A stretch of DNA of 64,000 nt, taken from NCBI RefSeq assembly GCF_002946355.1, contig NZ_PKOZ01000001.1:535263-599262 (forward strand), given 5' to 3'. The DNA comes from Pradoshia eiseniae (GTDB lineage: Bacteria; Bacillota; Bacilli; Bacillales; Pradoshiaceae). This document shows, piece after piece, positions 51,373-59,640 of this stretch. Position 1 is the first letter of the stretch; every line of letters starts with the position of its first letter. A program made the translations under genes and the position numbers. The notes under the pieces are model-generated. The model was not told where the DNA came from and ran no database searches. It saw only the letters and a list, made by a program, of their open reading frames with translations.

Positions 51373-52547
51373 TGAACATTTATTATGGGGATTTTCACGT
51401 CCATGTGGGGAGAACGCTGAGCGGCAAACCAGTCAAAATCACGGGGGCGCGTTCTTTAACGATTGAAGGCATTTTGGATTATGCGGCCAATCGTAAGGGA
51501 CTGGATATGGTTGGGGTCATTGACTGCCATGTGCCTGAGGTGATTGGCGAACTCAGAATGCTGATTGAGCAGGGAGATTTAGCTGAACTGAAAGAAGGCG
51601 GTCTGAGATACAAGGATGGAACCGTGCTGATTCCAGGAAGCGAGATTGAGATCAATGATGAACATTGCAAGGGGCCGGTTCATGTGCTCGCCTTTTTTCC
51701 GGCTTTGCAGCAAATGGAGCTGTTCTCGAATTGGTTCTCTGAGCGCGTAAAGAATATCACACTTAGCTCACAGCGCATCTATGAGCAGGGAACCGTCCTG
51801 CAAAGGAAGGTGAAGGAGCTCGGCGGCCTCTTCATTCCGGCTCATATATTCACTCCGCATAAAAGCCTTTATGGCAAGGGGGTCCATCAGTCACTCGCCG
51901 AAATTTTTGATCCTGCCCTCATTGATGCGGTGGAATTAGGGTTAAGCGCAGATACAACGATGGCTTCCCATTTAAGCGAGCTGGATGCGTATCCGTTCTT
52001 GACGAACAGTGATGCCCATTCCTTGCCGAAGCTTGCACGGGAGTACCAGCAGCTTGTGCTTGAAGAGCCAAGCTTTCAGGAATGGAAGAAGGCGCTTCGC
52101 GGGGAGGGTGGCCGAGGAATTCGCGCTAATTATGGATTGAACCCATACCTCGGTAAATACCATGAGACGGTTTGTGAGAATTGCGGTGAGATGCTTGAAG
52201 CCTATGAAGCGAGATGCCCATATTGCGGCTCCACTCAAGTCACTAAAGGTGTGGCTGAGCGGATTAATGAGCTTGCAGATCGGTCTTCAAAAGAATCGAA
52301 AGCTTTCCGACCACCCTATGTTCACCACATCCCGTTAGAGTTTTTGCCGGGGCTTGGTCCAAAAACGCTTGATAAGCTGGTCAGTCGCTTTGGCTCAGAA
52401 ATGGCCGTCATCCATGACGCTTCATTTGAAGAATTATTGGAGGTTGTGCCAGAGAAAATCGCCAGTCTCATCCAGCAAGCAAGGAGAGGCGAACTATCCC
52501 TGCAAAAGGGCGGCGGCGGAATTTATGGGAAAGTGATTCAGGAATAA
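51372..52547 (+). CDS. Endonuclease Q-family protein (PHP domain, zinc ribbon, helix-hairpin-helix)
   Basis: A 391-residue DNA repair nuclease candidate. The N-terminal PHP domain has metal motifs DFHVHVG, DCHVPEV and NSDAHS. A C4 zinc ribbon has Cys268, 271, 282 and 285. A helix-hairpin-helix lies at FLPGLGPKTLDKLVSRFG. In the family EndoQ cuts DNA 5' of deaminated bases and abasic sites (known mainly from Thermococcales and some Bacillus). Linked to nudF by a one-base overlap. Confidence 0.88.
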   Translation: MNIYYGDFHVHVGRTLSGKPVKITGARSLTIEGILDYAANRKGLDMVGVIDCHVPEVIGELRMLIEQGDLAELKEGGLRYKDGTVLIPGSEIEINDEHCKGPVHVLAFFPALQQMELFSNWFSERVKNITLSSQRIYEQGTVLQRKVKELGGLFIPAHIFTPHKSLYGKGVHQSLAEIFDPALIDAVELGLSADTTMASHLSELDAYPFLTNSDAHSLPKLAREYQQLVLEEPSFQEWKKALRGEGGRGIRANYGLNPYLGKYHETVCENCGEMLEAYEARCPYCGSTQVTKGVAERINELADRSSKESKAFRPPYVHHIPLEFLPGLGPKTLDKLVSRFGSEMAVIHDASFEELLEVVPEKIASLIQQARRGELSLQKGGGGIYGKVIQE

Positions 52548-52561
52548 GTGAAGGATGATTT

Positions 52562-52595
52562 GGAGGTTCTATTCTATGATGGAGCCTCCTTTTTG
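52562..52595 (+). terminator. Terminator of the nudF-EndoQ operon
   Basis: GGAGG(TTC) and (GAG)CCTCC form a stem followed by TTTTTG. Confidence 0.65.
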
Positions 52596-52612
52596 CATAA
52601 AGGGGGATGGGG

Positions 52613-53080
52613 ATGGCTATTAATTATAGACTCTGGACTGTTTGTTTAATTCAAAAAGGGGATTATGTTCTGCTGTTAGATAGACAGCATGATGATTTTA
52701 AAGGGTACATCCCTCCAGGGGGAAAAGTGGAATTTCCGGAGAGCTTGACAGAAGCGGCAATTCGGGAGGTAAAAGAGGAAACGGGCTTGGAAGTGAGCCA
52801 TCTTCAATATAAGGGATTATATGAATATGTTAATCCGGCCAAGAATGATAGATATATGATTTTTAATTATAAGGCTGACACATTTAGCGGGACCTTGCTG
52901 GAAGATGCCCGCGAAGGCAAGCCTGTTTGGGTTCATCTGGACGAGGTTGATAACCTCCCTATGCAACCTTCCATACGAAGGAGATTCCCATTGTTTTTTG
53001 AAGAAGGAACGTTTGAAATTCAGGTGATTTGGGATGAAGAGAAAAATGAAGAGGGTACATTCAGCATGAAGAAAACGTAA
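52613..53080 (+). CDS. Nudix hydrolase, MutT/8-oxo-dGTP diphosphatase-like
   Basis: A 155-residue Nudix protein. Box: GGKVEFPESLTEAAIRE followed by VKEETGLE. NYRLWTVCLIQKGDYVLLLDRQ is typical of the YtkD/MutT-like group. ATG 52613 is better placed behind AGGGGG than ATG 52607, which directly touches it. The C-terminal tail is acidic (DEEKNEEGTF). Whether it sanitises oxidised nucleotides is not decided by sequence. Confidence 0.85.
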   Translation: MAINYRLWTVCLIQKGDYVLLLDRQHDDFKGYIPPGGKVEFPESLTEAAIREVKEETGLEVSHLQYKGLYEYVNPAKNDRYMIFNYKADTFSGTLLEDAREGKPVWVHLDEVDNLPMQPSIRRRFPLFFEEGTFEIQVIWDEEKNEEGTFSMKKT

Positions 53081-53105
53081 ACGGATGAGAAAAGGAGCAC
53101 TTCAT

Positions 53106-53609
53106 TTAAATCTCCTTTTCTGCTTCTCCGTCTTTTTCGTTGATCATGCCCTTATGTATGCCGTCTTTTAGCAATTGCCAATAAATCATCCCATTAGCCT
53201 CGTGAATTCTTTGCATACCAAGCTTCTCCAGCACTTTAATGGAGGCGATGTTATCGTTGGCTGTCTCAGCAACGAGAATATCTGCTTCATCCGTCTCAAA
53301 TGCCCAATCAATCAGGGCTCGGACAGACTCAGTCGCATAGCCTTGGTTTTGGTATTCCTCTAAAAAGCCATAGCCAATCTCAGCTATTCGTTCTTCATCC
53401 GGTCTGCCCTTGAAGCCAATGTCGCCGATAATATGGACGCTTTCCTTCAGCATGACAAACCACGGTCCCCAATACAGCTGGTTTGGATCCTTTTCTAGCT
53501 CATTAAGGTATAATTCGATATGCCCCTTGAAGTAGCCTTGTTTAACGGCAGCTTGATTCAGTTCAGGGGACACAGGCTGGATGAGGAGTCGGTCGGTTAT
53601 TAACCTCAT
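53106..53609 (-). CDS. GNAT-family N-acetyltransferase (RimJ/RimL-like)
   Basis: A 167-residue acetyltransferase. MRLITDRLLIQPVSPE is the usual RimJ-like N-terminus. The acetyl-CoA loop is LEEYQNQGYATESVRALIDWAF, and NIASIKVLEKLGM is motif B. The C-terminus is highly charged. Substrate unknown. Convergent with the Nudix gene. Confidence 0.88.
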   Translation of the reverse strand: MRLITDRLLIQPVSPELNQAAVKQGYFKGHIELYLNELEKDPNQLYWGPWFVMLKESVHIIGDIGFKGRPDEERIAEIGYGFLEEYQNQGYATESVRALIDWAFETDEADILVAETANDNIASIKVLEKLGMQRIHEANGMIYWQLLKDGIHKGMINEKDGEAEKEI

Positions 53610-53685
53610 TATCTAGTCTCCTTTGTGTTACTTAGTTTAAATGTCATTCATTTCTGGAATTTTATGATTATTATATCATTTTACC

Positions 53686-53918
53686 ATGAGATGTTCCTAG
53701 TTTCTCCTATCTTTCACCCGCCTTTTACCCACCCTTCAGCCATCTTGCCTGGGTATAGGGTGGGAGGTGCCTGGCTTCTCCCAGCTTTCGACCACGCATA
53801 TCCCATCCTTCCCCCCGCGTTGCCTGGGTATAGGGTGGGAAGTTCCTAGTTTCTCCCATCTTTCACCCACCTTTTTCCCATCCTTAATCCCTTTTGCCTG
53901 GGCATAGAGCGGGAATTT
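53686..53918 (+). repeat. Dispersed ~75-bp repeat, copy A (about three tandem units)
   Basis: The head TGCCTGGGTATAGGGTGGGA occurs at 53746 and 53821, and a variant at 53895, giving periods of 75 and 74. Each head is followed after a few bases by CTAGTTTCTCCCATC or a variant, then CACCCACC and CCCATCC blocks. A body without head precedes (53686-53745). The GGTGGG head can pair with the CCCACC block, so each unit may fold into a stem-loop. No gene is present. The same unit occurs inverted at 47.84-47.99 kb. Confidence 0.8.
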
Positions 53919-53990
53919 TGAAGAGAAGGAGATTTCTTATTTTTATCGAAAAAATAGTAAGAGAACCAGATAATAGAGATGAGGGATATT

Positions 53991-54357
53991 TTGAAGGCAT
54001 TCAAGATTGAAAAAGTGAACATGATTGTCATTCATATCAGAGAGATGGAACGCTCCATCCGCTTCTACCGTGATGTGCTCGGTCTTTCGTTTGATTTTGC
54101 GGATGGGGGGAATGGCGTATTTCTCGATTGGAGACGAATTCGAAAAGGTTAGCCTGATGCTGCATCTTACAAGTGAACCAGAGCCGGCAGACCATGGGAT
54201 TGGATTGGACTTTCGGGTGAATGATATCGAAGCTATGGTCTCGGCGCTTAAAGAGGAAGGTGTGCTGATTGTTCAGAATCCGAATGAGAGTGAGTGGGGG
54301 AAGGAAGCGTCTATCGCTGACCCAGACGGTTATAAGCTACGTTTATCGAGCAAATAA
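53991..54357 (+). pseudogene. VOC-family (glyoxalase-like) gene with a probable frameshift in a G6 tract
   Basis: From TTG 53991 (after GAGGG) the frame reads MKAFKIEKVNMIVIHIREME, RSIRFYRDVLGLSFDFADGG, then stops soon after the G6 tract at 54105-54110. In the next frame the protein continues as MAYFSIGDEFEKVSLMLHLTSE, then IGLDFRVNDIEAMVSALKEEGV and SIADPDGYKLRLSSK, a complete vicinal-oxygen-chelate fold. One G less would join them into about 121 residues. Either decay, phase variation or an assembly error. Confidence 0.78.
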
Positions 54358-54382
54358 ATGAATAATCTGGAGGGAAAGAAGA

Positions 54383-54916
54383 ATGGATGGAAGCCGTAAA
54401 TTATCCGTGTTTATTGCGACAAGCTTGGATGGCTATATTACTGCCGAGAATGAATCATTGGATTGGCTTTTTCAAGTTGAAGGAGAGGGGGACAATGGGA
54501 TTGGGGAATTCTATGAGACGGTAGATACGATTCTCATGGGCAGGAAAACATATGATTGGATCATGAGGCATGAGAAGGGTGAATTCTCTTATAAAGGGAA
54601 GGAATGCTATGTGTTTTCGCGCTCTGTTCGTGAAAAGACTGAATATGTGACCTTCGTCAATGAATCGCCCGCACAGTTGACGAATCAATTGAAAAGCCAG
54701 CCAGGCAAGGTCATTTGGCTCGTGGGGGGCGGAGAGCTGCTGCATCACTTCTTAAAACAGAATCTTGTGGATGAGCTGATTCTCACGGTGGCCCCGGCTG
54801 TACTTGGCAGCGGTACGCCATTGTTTGGAAAGGGCGGCGTGGAGCTTGATTTAACCTTGAAGCGGGTGAGGCAGTTCAATCAATTTGTCGAGCTGTCTTA
54901 TCAGGTGAACAAGTAA
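54383..54916 (+). CDS. Dihydrofolate reductase-fold protein (RibD C-terminal-like, YyaP group)
   Basis: A 177-residue protein of the RibD_C/DHFR-like family: KLSVFIATSLDGYITAENESLDWLFQ at the start, DTILMGRKTYDWIM, the NADPH-binding IWLVGGGELLHHFLKQNLVDELILTVAPAVLGSG. Such proteins are uncharacterised NADPH-binding reductases. GGAGGG precedes the ATG. It follows the broken VOC gene by 25 bases and may share its transcript. Confidence 0.88.
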   Translation: MDGSRKLSVFIATSLDGYITAENESLDWLFQVEGEGDNGIGEFYETVDTILMGRKTYDWIMRHEKGEFSYKGKECYVFSRSVREKTEYVTFVNESPAQLTNQLKSQPGKVIWLVGGGELLHHFLKQNLVDELILTVAPAVLGSGTPLFGKGGVELDLTLKRVRQFNQFVELSYQVNK

Positions 54917-54954
54917 GAGGCGCCATCCCTTAGAGGAGAAAGCGCGCATAAGCA

Positions 54955-55518
54955 TCAGCGGATTTTGGCATAGACACAGGTGCTCGTAAGAATGGAGCCG
55001 GTTGAGTTATAGCTGTCATGACGGAGGATGCCTTCAAGGGTAAATCCGGTATTTTCCGGTATGCGCCGAGATGCCTTGTTTTCGGTATCGGCCCGAATTT
55101 CGATTCGGTTGGCGTTTAATTCATCAAAGGCAAAGCGGGTAAGGAGATTGACCGCTTCTGTGACATAGCCATTCTTCGCATGACGGCTATCCACCCAATA
55201 GCCGATTTCAAACTTCAAGGCATCCCAGTCAATGCGGTGCAGGCCTGTAGAGCCAAGGAAGGCATCATCAGCTTTTCTCATAATATGGAGGCGGAGGTCC
55301 TTGCGCAGAATGAAATCAGCGTATGATTCCCGGATATTGGCCTCTGTCCTCTCTTCTGACTGTATCCCATTCGCCCAAGGCATCCAAGGCTTTAATTCCT
55401 CTATAGAGGCGCTCACGGCTTCAAAGACCATTGGGCCATCGCCCGGCTTGCATGAGCGAAGATAGATTCTTTCTCCTTCTATTCGCTCTGGAATGTCTAA
55501 TAAGATTGGATTCATCAT
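54955..55518 (-). CDS. GNAT-family N-acetyltransferase (RimJ/RimL-like)
   Basis: A 187-residue acetyltransferase: IEGERIYLRSCKPGDGPMVFEAV at the start, KFEIGYWVDSRHAKNGYVTEAVNLLTRFAF as acetyl-CoA region, and RIEIRADTENKASRRIPENTGFTLEG as motif B, where RimJ-type proteins usually have ENxxSxxvxEKxGF. Protein acceptor unknown. Two adjacent ATGs (55518, 55515) follow AGGGGG. Confidence 0.87.
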   Translation of the reverse strand: MMNPILLDIPERIEGERIYLRSCKPGDGPMVFEAVSASIEELKPWMPWANGIQSEERTEANIRESYADFILRKDLRLHIMRKADDAFLGSTGLHRIDWDALKFEIGYWVDSRHAKNGYVTEAVNLLTRFAFDELNANRIEIRADTENKASRRIPENTGFTLEGILRHDSYNSTGSILTSTCVYAKIR

Positions 55519-55622
55519 GTATCCCCCTGCTTTCCCAGCTGGAAAACGCTCCAGCCTTTTCTATTTGTAAAAGTAAACAGATTATATCACAAGATTCTGA
55601 CTTCTATTCTTTAAATTTACTA

Positions 55623-55651
55623 GAATACATATCCTATTAAATACATAGAAT
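55623..55651 (+). promoter_or_regulatory. Candidate sigma-E promoter of spoIIM
   Basis: GAATACA, 14 bases, CATAGAAT. The -10 matches the sigma-E consensus CATACAMT at 7 of 8 positions; the -35 (KMATATT) at 5 of 7. spoIIM is known to be sigma-E-dependent in B. subtilis. Confidence 0.6.
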
Positions 55652-55683
55652 CTAGTAAACGAGCAGGAGGGGGTTGAATCTTA

Positions 55684-56325
55684 GTGAAGAATAGCTATTA
55701 CCGACGAGCGGTATTTATTACATTGAGAGATTATCGGTCCATTTTTATCTTTGTAACAGTGCTGTTTATGATGGGTATCATCTTTGGTGCAATCATCGTC
55801 AACAGCCTGTCACTGATTCAGAAGGAGGACCTTTTTTATTACTTATCCCAGTTTTTTGGAGAGCTTAAACAAGGAAAGGTGTCGGCATCTGGTGAGATGT
55901 TTTTCTATAGCGTGAAGGAGAATGCGAAGTATTTCATTCTGATGTGGATCCTTGGCATCTCCATCATTGGTTTGCCGATTATTCTTATCCTGCTGTTCAT
56001 TAAGGGAATCGTCATTGGTTTTACGGTCGGTTTTCTAGTTAATCAGGCTGGCTGGCATGGCTTTTTGCTTGCCGCTGTATCGGTTTTGCCCCAAAATATT
56101 ATTCTTGTTCCGTTAACGATCTTACTTGCTTCCTGTGCGGTCATCATTTGTATTAAAATGATTAGGCGGCAGTTTTTTAAAACCGGGCGTGAGCCAATAA
56201 AGCCGCTTCTTATGCAGTACAGCTTCTTTTTGGCTGTGTCGATTGGCGGAGTGATTGTGGCTGGACTGATTGAAGCATTTCTTTCGCCGGGAATAATGAA
56301 GCTTGTGATAGATGGTTTCAATTGA
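55684..56325 (+). CDS. spoIIM: Stage II sporulation protein M
   Basis: A 213-residue membrane protein with five or six predicted helices. With SpoIID and SpoIIP it forms the complex that hydrolyses septal peptidoglycan and drives engulfment of the forespore. Family marks are RDYRSIFIFVTVLFMMGIIFGAIIVNSL and the central GIVIGFTVGFLVNQAGWHGFLLAAVSVLPQNI. A GTG start at 55684 follows GGAGGGGG. fur lies downstream, as in B. subtilis. Confidence 0.93.
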   Translation: MKNSYYRRAVFITLRDYRSIFIFVTVLFMMGIIFGAIIVNSLSLIQKEDLFYYLSQFFGELKQGKVSASGEMFFYSVKENAKYFILMWILGISIIGLPIILILLFIKGIVIGFTVGFLVNQAGWHGFLLAAVSVLPQNIILVPLTILLASCAVIICIKMIRRQFFKTGREPIKPLLMQYSFFLAVSIGGVIVAGLIEAFLSPGIMKLVIDGFN

Positions 56326-56377
56326 TAATAATTATAAAATTAGACTAATTATCGCCTATTGTTTATAATAATTATAT
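56323..56377. promoter_or_regulatory. Two PerR/Fur-like boxes upstream of fur
   Basis: TGATAATAATTATAA (56323-56337) and TTATAATAATTATAT (56363-56377). Each differs at one position from the PerR box TTATAATNATTATAA. The first begins in the spoIIM stop codon. B. subtilis fur is PerR-regulated, which fits. A possible fur -10 (TATACT) follows near 56399. Confidence 0.75.
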
Positions 56378-56496
56378 TTTAATCAATCAATATTTTTGAT
56401 ATACTATAGGCAGGATTGAAAGTCCGCTTTAATGCGCTTTCTCTAATATGAAACAGACTTCCGGAAGAGACTTTTTAGCGGCGAGGAGGAAATAAA

Positions 56497-56973
56497 TTGG
56501 AATCAAGAATAGATAGAATAAAAAAGCAATTGCATTCTTCAAGTTACAAGCTGACGCCGCAGCGAGAGGCCACAGTCAGAGTTTTGCTCGAGAATGAAGA
56601 AGATCATTTAAGTGCAGAGGATGTTTATCTGCTCGTGAAAGAGAAAGCTCCTGAGATTGGCCTTGCAACTGTATATAGAACACTTGAATTATTAACTGAA
56701 CTAAAAATCGTGGATAAGATAAATTTCGGAGATGGCGTTTCCCGCTATGATTTGCGCAAGGAAGGCGCAGCCCATTTCCATCACCATCTTGTATGTATCG
56801 AGTGTGGGGCCGTTGATGAGATTCTTGAGGATTTGCTTGGGGATGTCGAAGCGGTTGTTGAAGATAAATATCATTTTGAGATTAAAGATCATCGTCTCAC
56901 CTTCCATGGCATTTGCCATCGCTGCCAGAAGAAAGCGAATGAGGAAGCTGAGTCATCCAAGTCACACGTCTGA
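56497..56973 (+). CDS. fur: Ferric uptake regulator Fur
   Basis: The Fe2+-dependent repressor of iron acquisition, 158 residues. The winged helix (YKLTPQREATVRVLL...IGLATVYRTLELLTELKIVDKINFGDG) is followed by the metal-binding dimer domain (HFHHHLVCIECGAVDE and HGICHRCQKK, two CxxC zinc pairs). The start is TTG 56497, seven bases after GAGGAGG. Two operons in this window (20.9 and 32.8 kb) carry Fur boxes it should bind. PerR-like boxes lie upstream. Confidence 0.95.
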   Translation: MESRIDRIKKQLHSSSYKLTPQREATVRVLLENEEDHLSAEDVYLLVKEKAPEIGLATVYRTLELLTELKIVDKINFGDGVSRYDLRKEGAAHFHHHLVCIECGAVDEILEDLLGDVEAVVEDKYHFEIKDHRLTFHGICHRCQKKANEEAESSKSHV

Positions 56974-56978
56974 TAGCC

Positions 56979-57010
56979 TTTCCGCTTAGCTGGAAAGGTT
57001 TTATCCTTTT
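56979..57010 (+). terminator. Terminator of fur
   Basis: CCTTTCC pairs with GGAAAGG around GCTTAGCT, followed by TTTTATCCTTTT. Confidence 0.8.
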
Positions 57011-57078
57011 AATCAGCCTGAATATGTATAAAACTTGTCTTCTCTGGCATAAATTGATAAAAAAGACCGGAGGAGACT

Positions 57079-57309
57079 ATGAAGAAACTGTTTGATATCA
57101 TTTGGCAAACAGGCAAGGTGTTCATTATGTTCGTTGGCTTTACATTATTGTTCTATTTTGCCATCGTTTGGTTTAACGAGGAATATGAGGGCTATCATCG
57201 TTATGAAGAGCCAAAGGGCGCTGCCGTGAAGGTTTTTCAGTCGGTACACGATACAGCTGAGACTGGATGGAAAGACAGGCTCTTTCTATTTTATATGAAC
57301 GGGGAGTAA
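57079..57309 (+). CDS. YqzK-like (DUF4227) membrane protein
   Basis: A 76-residue protein with one membrane helix ([20 protein letters not shown]) and a conserved hydrophilic tail ([22 protein letters not shown]). DUF4227 proteins are encoded between fur and xerD in many Bacillaceae, as here. Function unknown. GGAGGAG precedes the ATG; xerD begins 7 bases after its stop. Confidence 0.88.
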   Translation: MKKLFDIIWQTGKVFIMFVGFTLLFYFAIVWFNEEYEGYHRYEEPKGAAVKVFQSVHDTAETGWKDRLFLFYMNGE

Positions 57310-57316
57310 CCTGAAG

Positions 57317-58207
57317 ATGGAAGATCAATTACAGGATTTCATGCATTACTTAACGATTGAAAAAGGGTTGGCCAAGAACACATTGCTTTCTTATAAGCGT
57401 GATCTGGATTCTTACCGCAAGTTCCTGAAAAAGCAAGGGATGACCGATTGGAATGAGGTCGCTCGCATACATATTGTCCAGTTTCTCTCCAAACTGAAGG
57501 ATGATGGGAAATCGCCGAAGACATTAGCGCGCCATACGGCATCTATCCGATCGTTCCATCAGTTCCTCTTAAGAGAGCATGTGGCAGAAACAGACCCATC
57601 CGTGCATATTGAAAGCCCGCAAATGCAAAAATCACTGCCAAAGGTATTGAGTCCTGAGGAGACAGAGGCCCTGCTTGATGCACCAAATGTGACCGATACG
57701 TTTGGCAAGCGGGATAAGGCCATCCTTGAGCTTCTTTATGCCACTGGTATGCGGGTCAGCGAACTGATAGATTTGAATATTGATAATGTTCATATGGAAA
57801 TGGGCTTTGTCCGCTGCATTGGAAAAGGGAATAAGGAAAGAATCATTCCGGTCGGCCAATTGGCGCTAACGGCGATTCATACCTATTTGATGGAAGCGCG
57901 GCCTGAGCTGGTGAACAAGAAGGAGAGGACAGAAGCCTTGTTCTTGAATCACCATGGCGGAAGGCTGACGCGACAAGGGCTGTGGAAGATCATTAAGCGT
58001 CTCGCTGAAGAGGCGAATATCCAAAAACCGCTCACACCACATACCCTCCGTCATTCCTTTGCGACCCATTTACTGATGAATGGGGCAGATTTAAGGGCTG
58101 TACAGGAAATGCTGGGGCATGCTGATATTTCTACTACCCAAATTTATACTCATGTTACGAATGTTCGCTTGAAAGATGTTTACAGTAAATTTCATCCAAG
58201 AGCATAA
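57317..58207 (+). CDS. xerD: Site-specific tyrosine recombinase XerD
   Basis: Resolves chromosome dimers at dif together with CodV/XerC. The 296-residue protein has an N-terminal SAM-like DNA-binding domain and the catalytic residues Arg146, Lys170, His242, Arg245, His268 and Tyr277 ([27 protein letters not shown]). Position behind fur and the DUF4227 gene and before drm corresponds to B. subtilis xerD (ripX). Confidence 0.95.
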   Translation: MEDQLQDFMHYLTIEKGLAKNTLLSYKRDLDSYRKFLKKQGMTDWNEVARIHIVQFLSKLKDDGKSPKTLARHTASIRSFHQFLLREHVAETDPSVHIESPQMQKSLPKVLSPEETEALLDAPNVTDTFGKRDKAILELLYATGMRVSELIDLNIDNVHMEMGFVRCIGKGNKERIIPVGQLALTAIHTYLMEARPELVNKKERTEALFLNHHGGRLTRQGLWKIIKRLAEEANIQKPLTPHTLRHSFATHLLMNGADLRAVQEMLGHADISTTQIYTHVTNVRLKDVYSKFHPRA

Positions 58208-58225
58208 GCTCTTGGCGACTTTGAA

Positions 58226-58262
58226 GGTCCGATTGTGCTATTCGTGCATCGGACTTTTTATT
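58226..58262 (+). terminator. Terminator of the xerD transcript
   Basis: GTCCGAT(T)GTGC pairs with GTGCATCGGAC (imperfect), followed by TTTTTATTT. Confidence 0.75.
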
Positions 58263-58326
58263 TGCGGAGAAAAAAAGATATATAATATTAAATTGGCAAC
58301 TTTAGACACTTGATGTAGAATAAAGA

Positions 58327-58342
58327 TGTCAGACCTCTGACA
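58327..58342. repeat. Short palindrome upstream of deoB
   Basis: TGTCAGA-CC-TCTGACA, a perfect inverted repeat 104 bases before the deoB start. Further TGTC/TGACA pieces follow to 58371. It could be an operator or a dispersed palindrome. Confidence 0.5.
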
Positions 58343-58445
58343 CCTGTCTGTTTTCTGTCAAAAAATAATGACATAAGGTTATGGCAGGGAATATGGGGTA
58401 ACCTAATGATAAATTAGAAGTAAATTAGAAGCAGGAGGTATTACG

Positions 58446-59621
58446 ATGCGATTTAAACGTGTATTTTTAACCGTAATGGATTCCGTTGGAATTGGTGAAG
58501 CGCCGGATGCTGAGAAATTTGGCGATAAGAGTGCCGATACATTAGGCCATATCGCTGAAAAAATGAATGGATTACATATGCCTGTAATGGGGAAATTGGG
58601 TCTTTCCAATATTCGCGAAATCAAAGGCATTGAGAAAGCGGACAAGCCTATGGCTTATTATACGAAAATGCAGGAAGCGTCAAATGGTAAAGATACCATG
58701 ACAGGACACTGGGAGATCATGGGCTTGCGCATTGATACGCCTTTCCGCGTGTTTCCTGATGGTTTCCCGCCTGAATTGATTCAAGAGCTTGAAGAGAAGA
58801 GTGGTCGGAAAATCATCGGAAATAAGCCCGCAAGCGGTACCGAGATTCTTGTGGAGCTTGGCGAAGAACATGTGAAAACCGGGGCGTTAATTGTGTACAC
58901 GTCTGCGGATTCCGTGCTTCAAATTGCAGCACATGAAGAGGTTGTTCCTCTTGAAGAATTGTACCGAATTTGCGAAATCGCAAGAGAAATCACGCTACGT
59001 GATGAATACATGGTCGGCCGTGTCATCGCTCGTCCATTCGTTGGCGAACCAGGCGCATTCAAGCGTACGCCTAACCGCCATGACTATGCCCTGAAGCCAT
59101 TTGGCAGAACGGTGATGAACGAATTGAAGGATTCAGGCTTCGATGTCATCTCCATCGGGAAGATTGCCGATATTTATGATGGCGAAGGCGTAACGAAAGC
59201 ATTGCGCACAACCTCCAATATGGATGGGATGGACAAGCAAGTGCAAACACTTGATATGGAGTTCACTGGTCTTAGCTTCTTGAACCTCGTAGATTTTGAT
59301 GCCTTGTTTGGACACAGACGTGACCCGGAAGGCTACGGGAAAGCGCTTGAGGAGTATGATGCCCGTTTGCAGGAAGTGCTTGATAAGCTTCGTGATGATG
59401 ACTTATTGATCATCACTGCGGATCATGGAAATGACCCTGTACATGCCGGAACTGACCATACGAGAGAGTATGTTCCGCTATTGGTGTATTCTAAGCAATT
59501 TAAAGAAGGCAAGGAGCTGCCTCTTCGCAAGACATTTGCGGATATCGGCGCAACGGTTGCAGATAACTTTGGCGTTAAAATGCCGGAGCATGGGACTAGC
59601 TTCCTGAAAGACCTGAATTAA
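58446..59621 (+). CDS. deoB: Phosphopentomutase
   Basis: Interconverts (deoxy)ribose 1- and 5-phosphate in nucleoside salvage (drm in B. subtilis). The 391-residue protein belongs to the alkaline phosphatase superfamily: [26 protein letters not shown] (metal site), DTMTGHWE (phosphorylated Thr), and ITADHGNDP and [12 protein letters not shown] (metal-binding Asp/His). GGAGG precedes ATG 58446. It is 19 bases upstream of punA; the two work in sequence. Confidence 0.96.
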   Translation: MRFKRVFLTVMDSVGIGEAPDAEKFGDKSADTLGHIAEKMNGLHMPVMGKLGLSNIREIKGIEKADKPMAYYTKMQEASNGKDTMTGHWEIMGLRIDTPFRVFPDGFPPELIQELEEKSGRKIIGNKPASGTEILVELGEEHVKTGALIVYTSADSVLQIAAHEEVVPLEELYRICEIAREITLRDEYMVGRVIARPFVGEPGAFKRTPNRHDYALKPFGRTVMNELKDSGFDVISIGKIADIYDGEGVTKALRTTSNMDGMDKQVQTLDMEFTGLSFLNLVDFDALFGHRRDPEGYGKALEEYDARLQEVLDKLRDDDLLIITADHGNDPVHAGTDHTREYVPLLVYSKQFKEGKELPLRKTFADIGATVADNFGVKMPEHGTSFLKDLN

Positions 59622-59640
59622 TTTAGAGGAGAGACGACAA

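Noticed and set aside
53625-53849. 74-codon open frame containing a PGYRVGG repeat
   Set aside because: It arises because the 75-bp repeat unit is a multiple of three; there is no ribosome site at its start and the second repeat locus is not open in the same way.
53686-53918. Repeats as a CRISPR array
   Set aside because: Units are imperfect, contiguous and lack unique spacers, and no cas genes are present.
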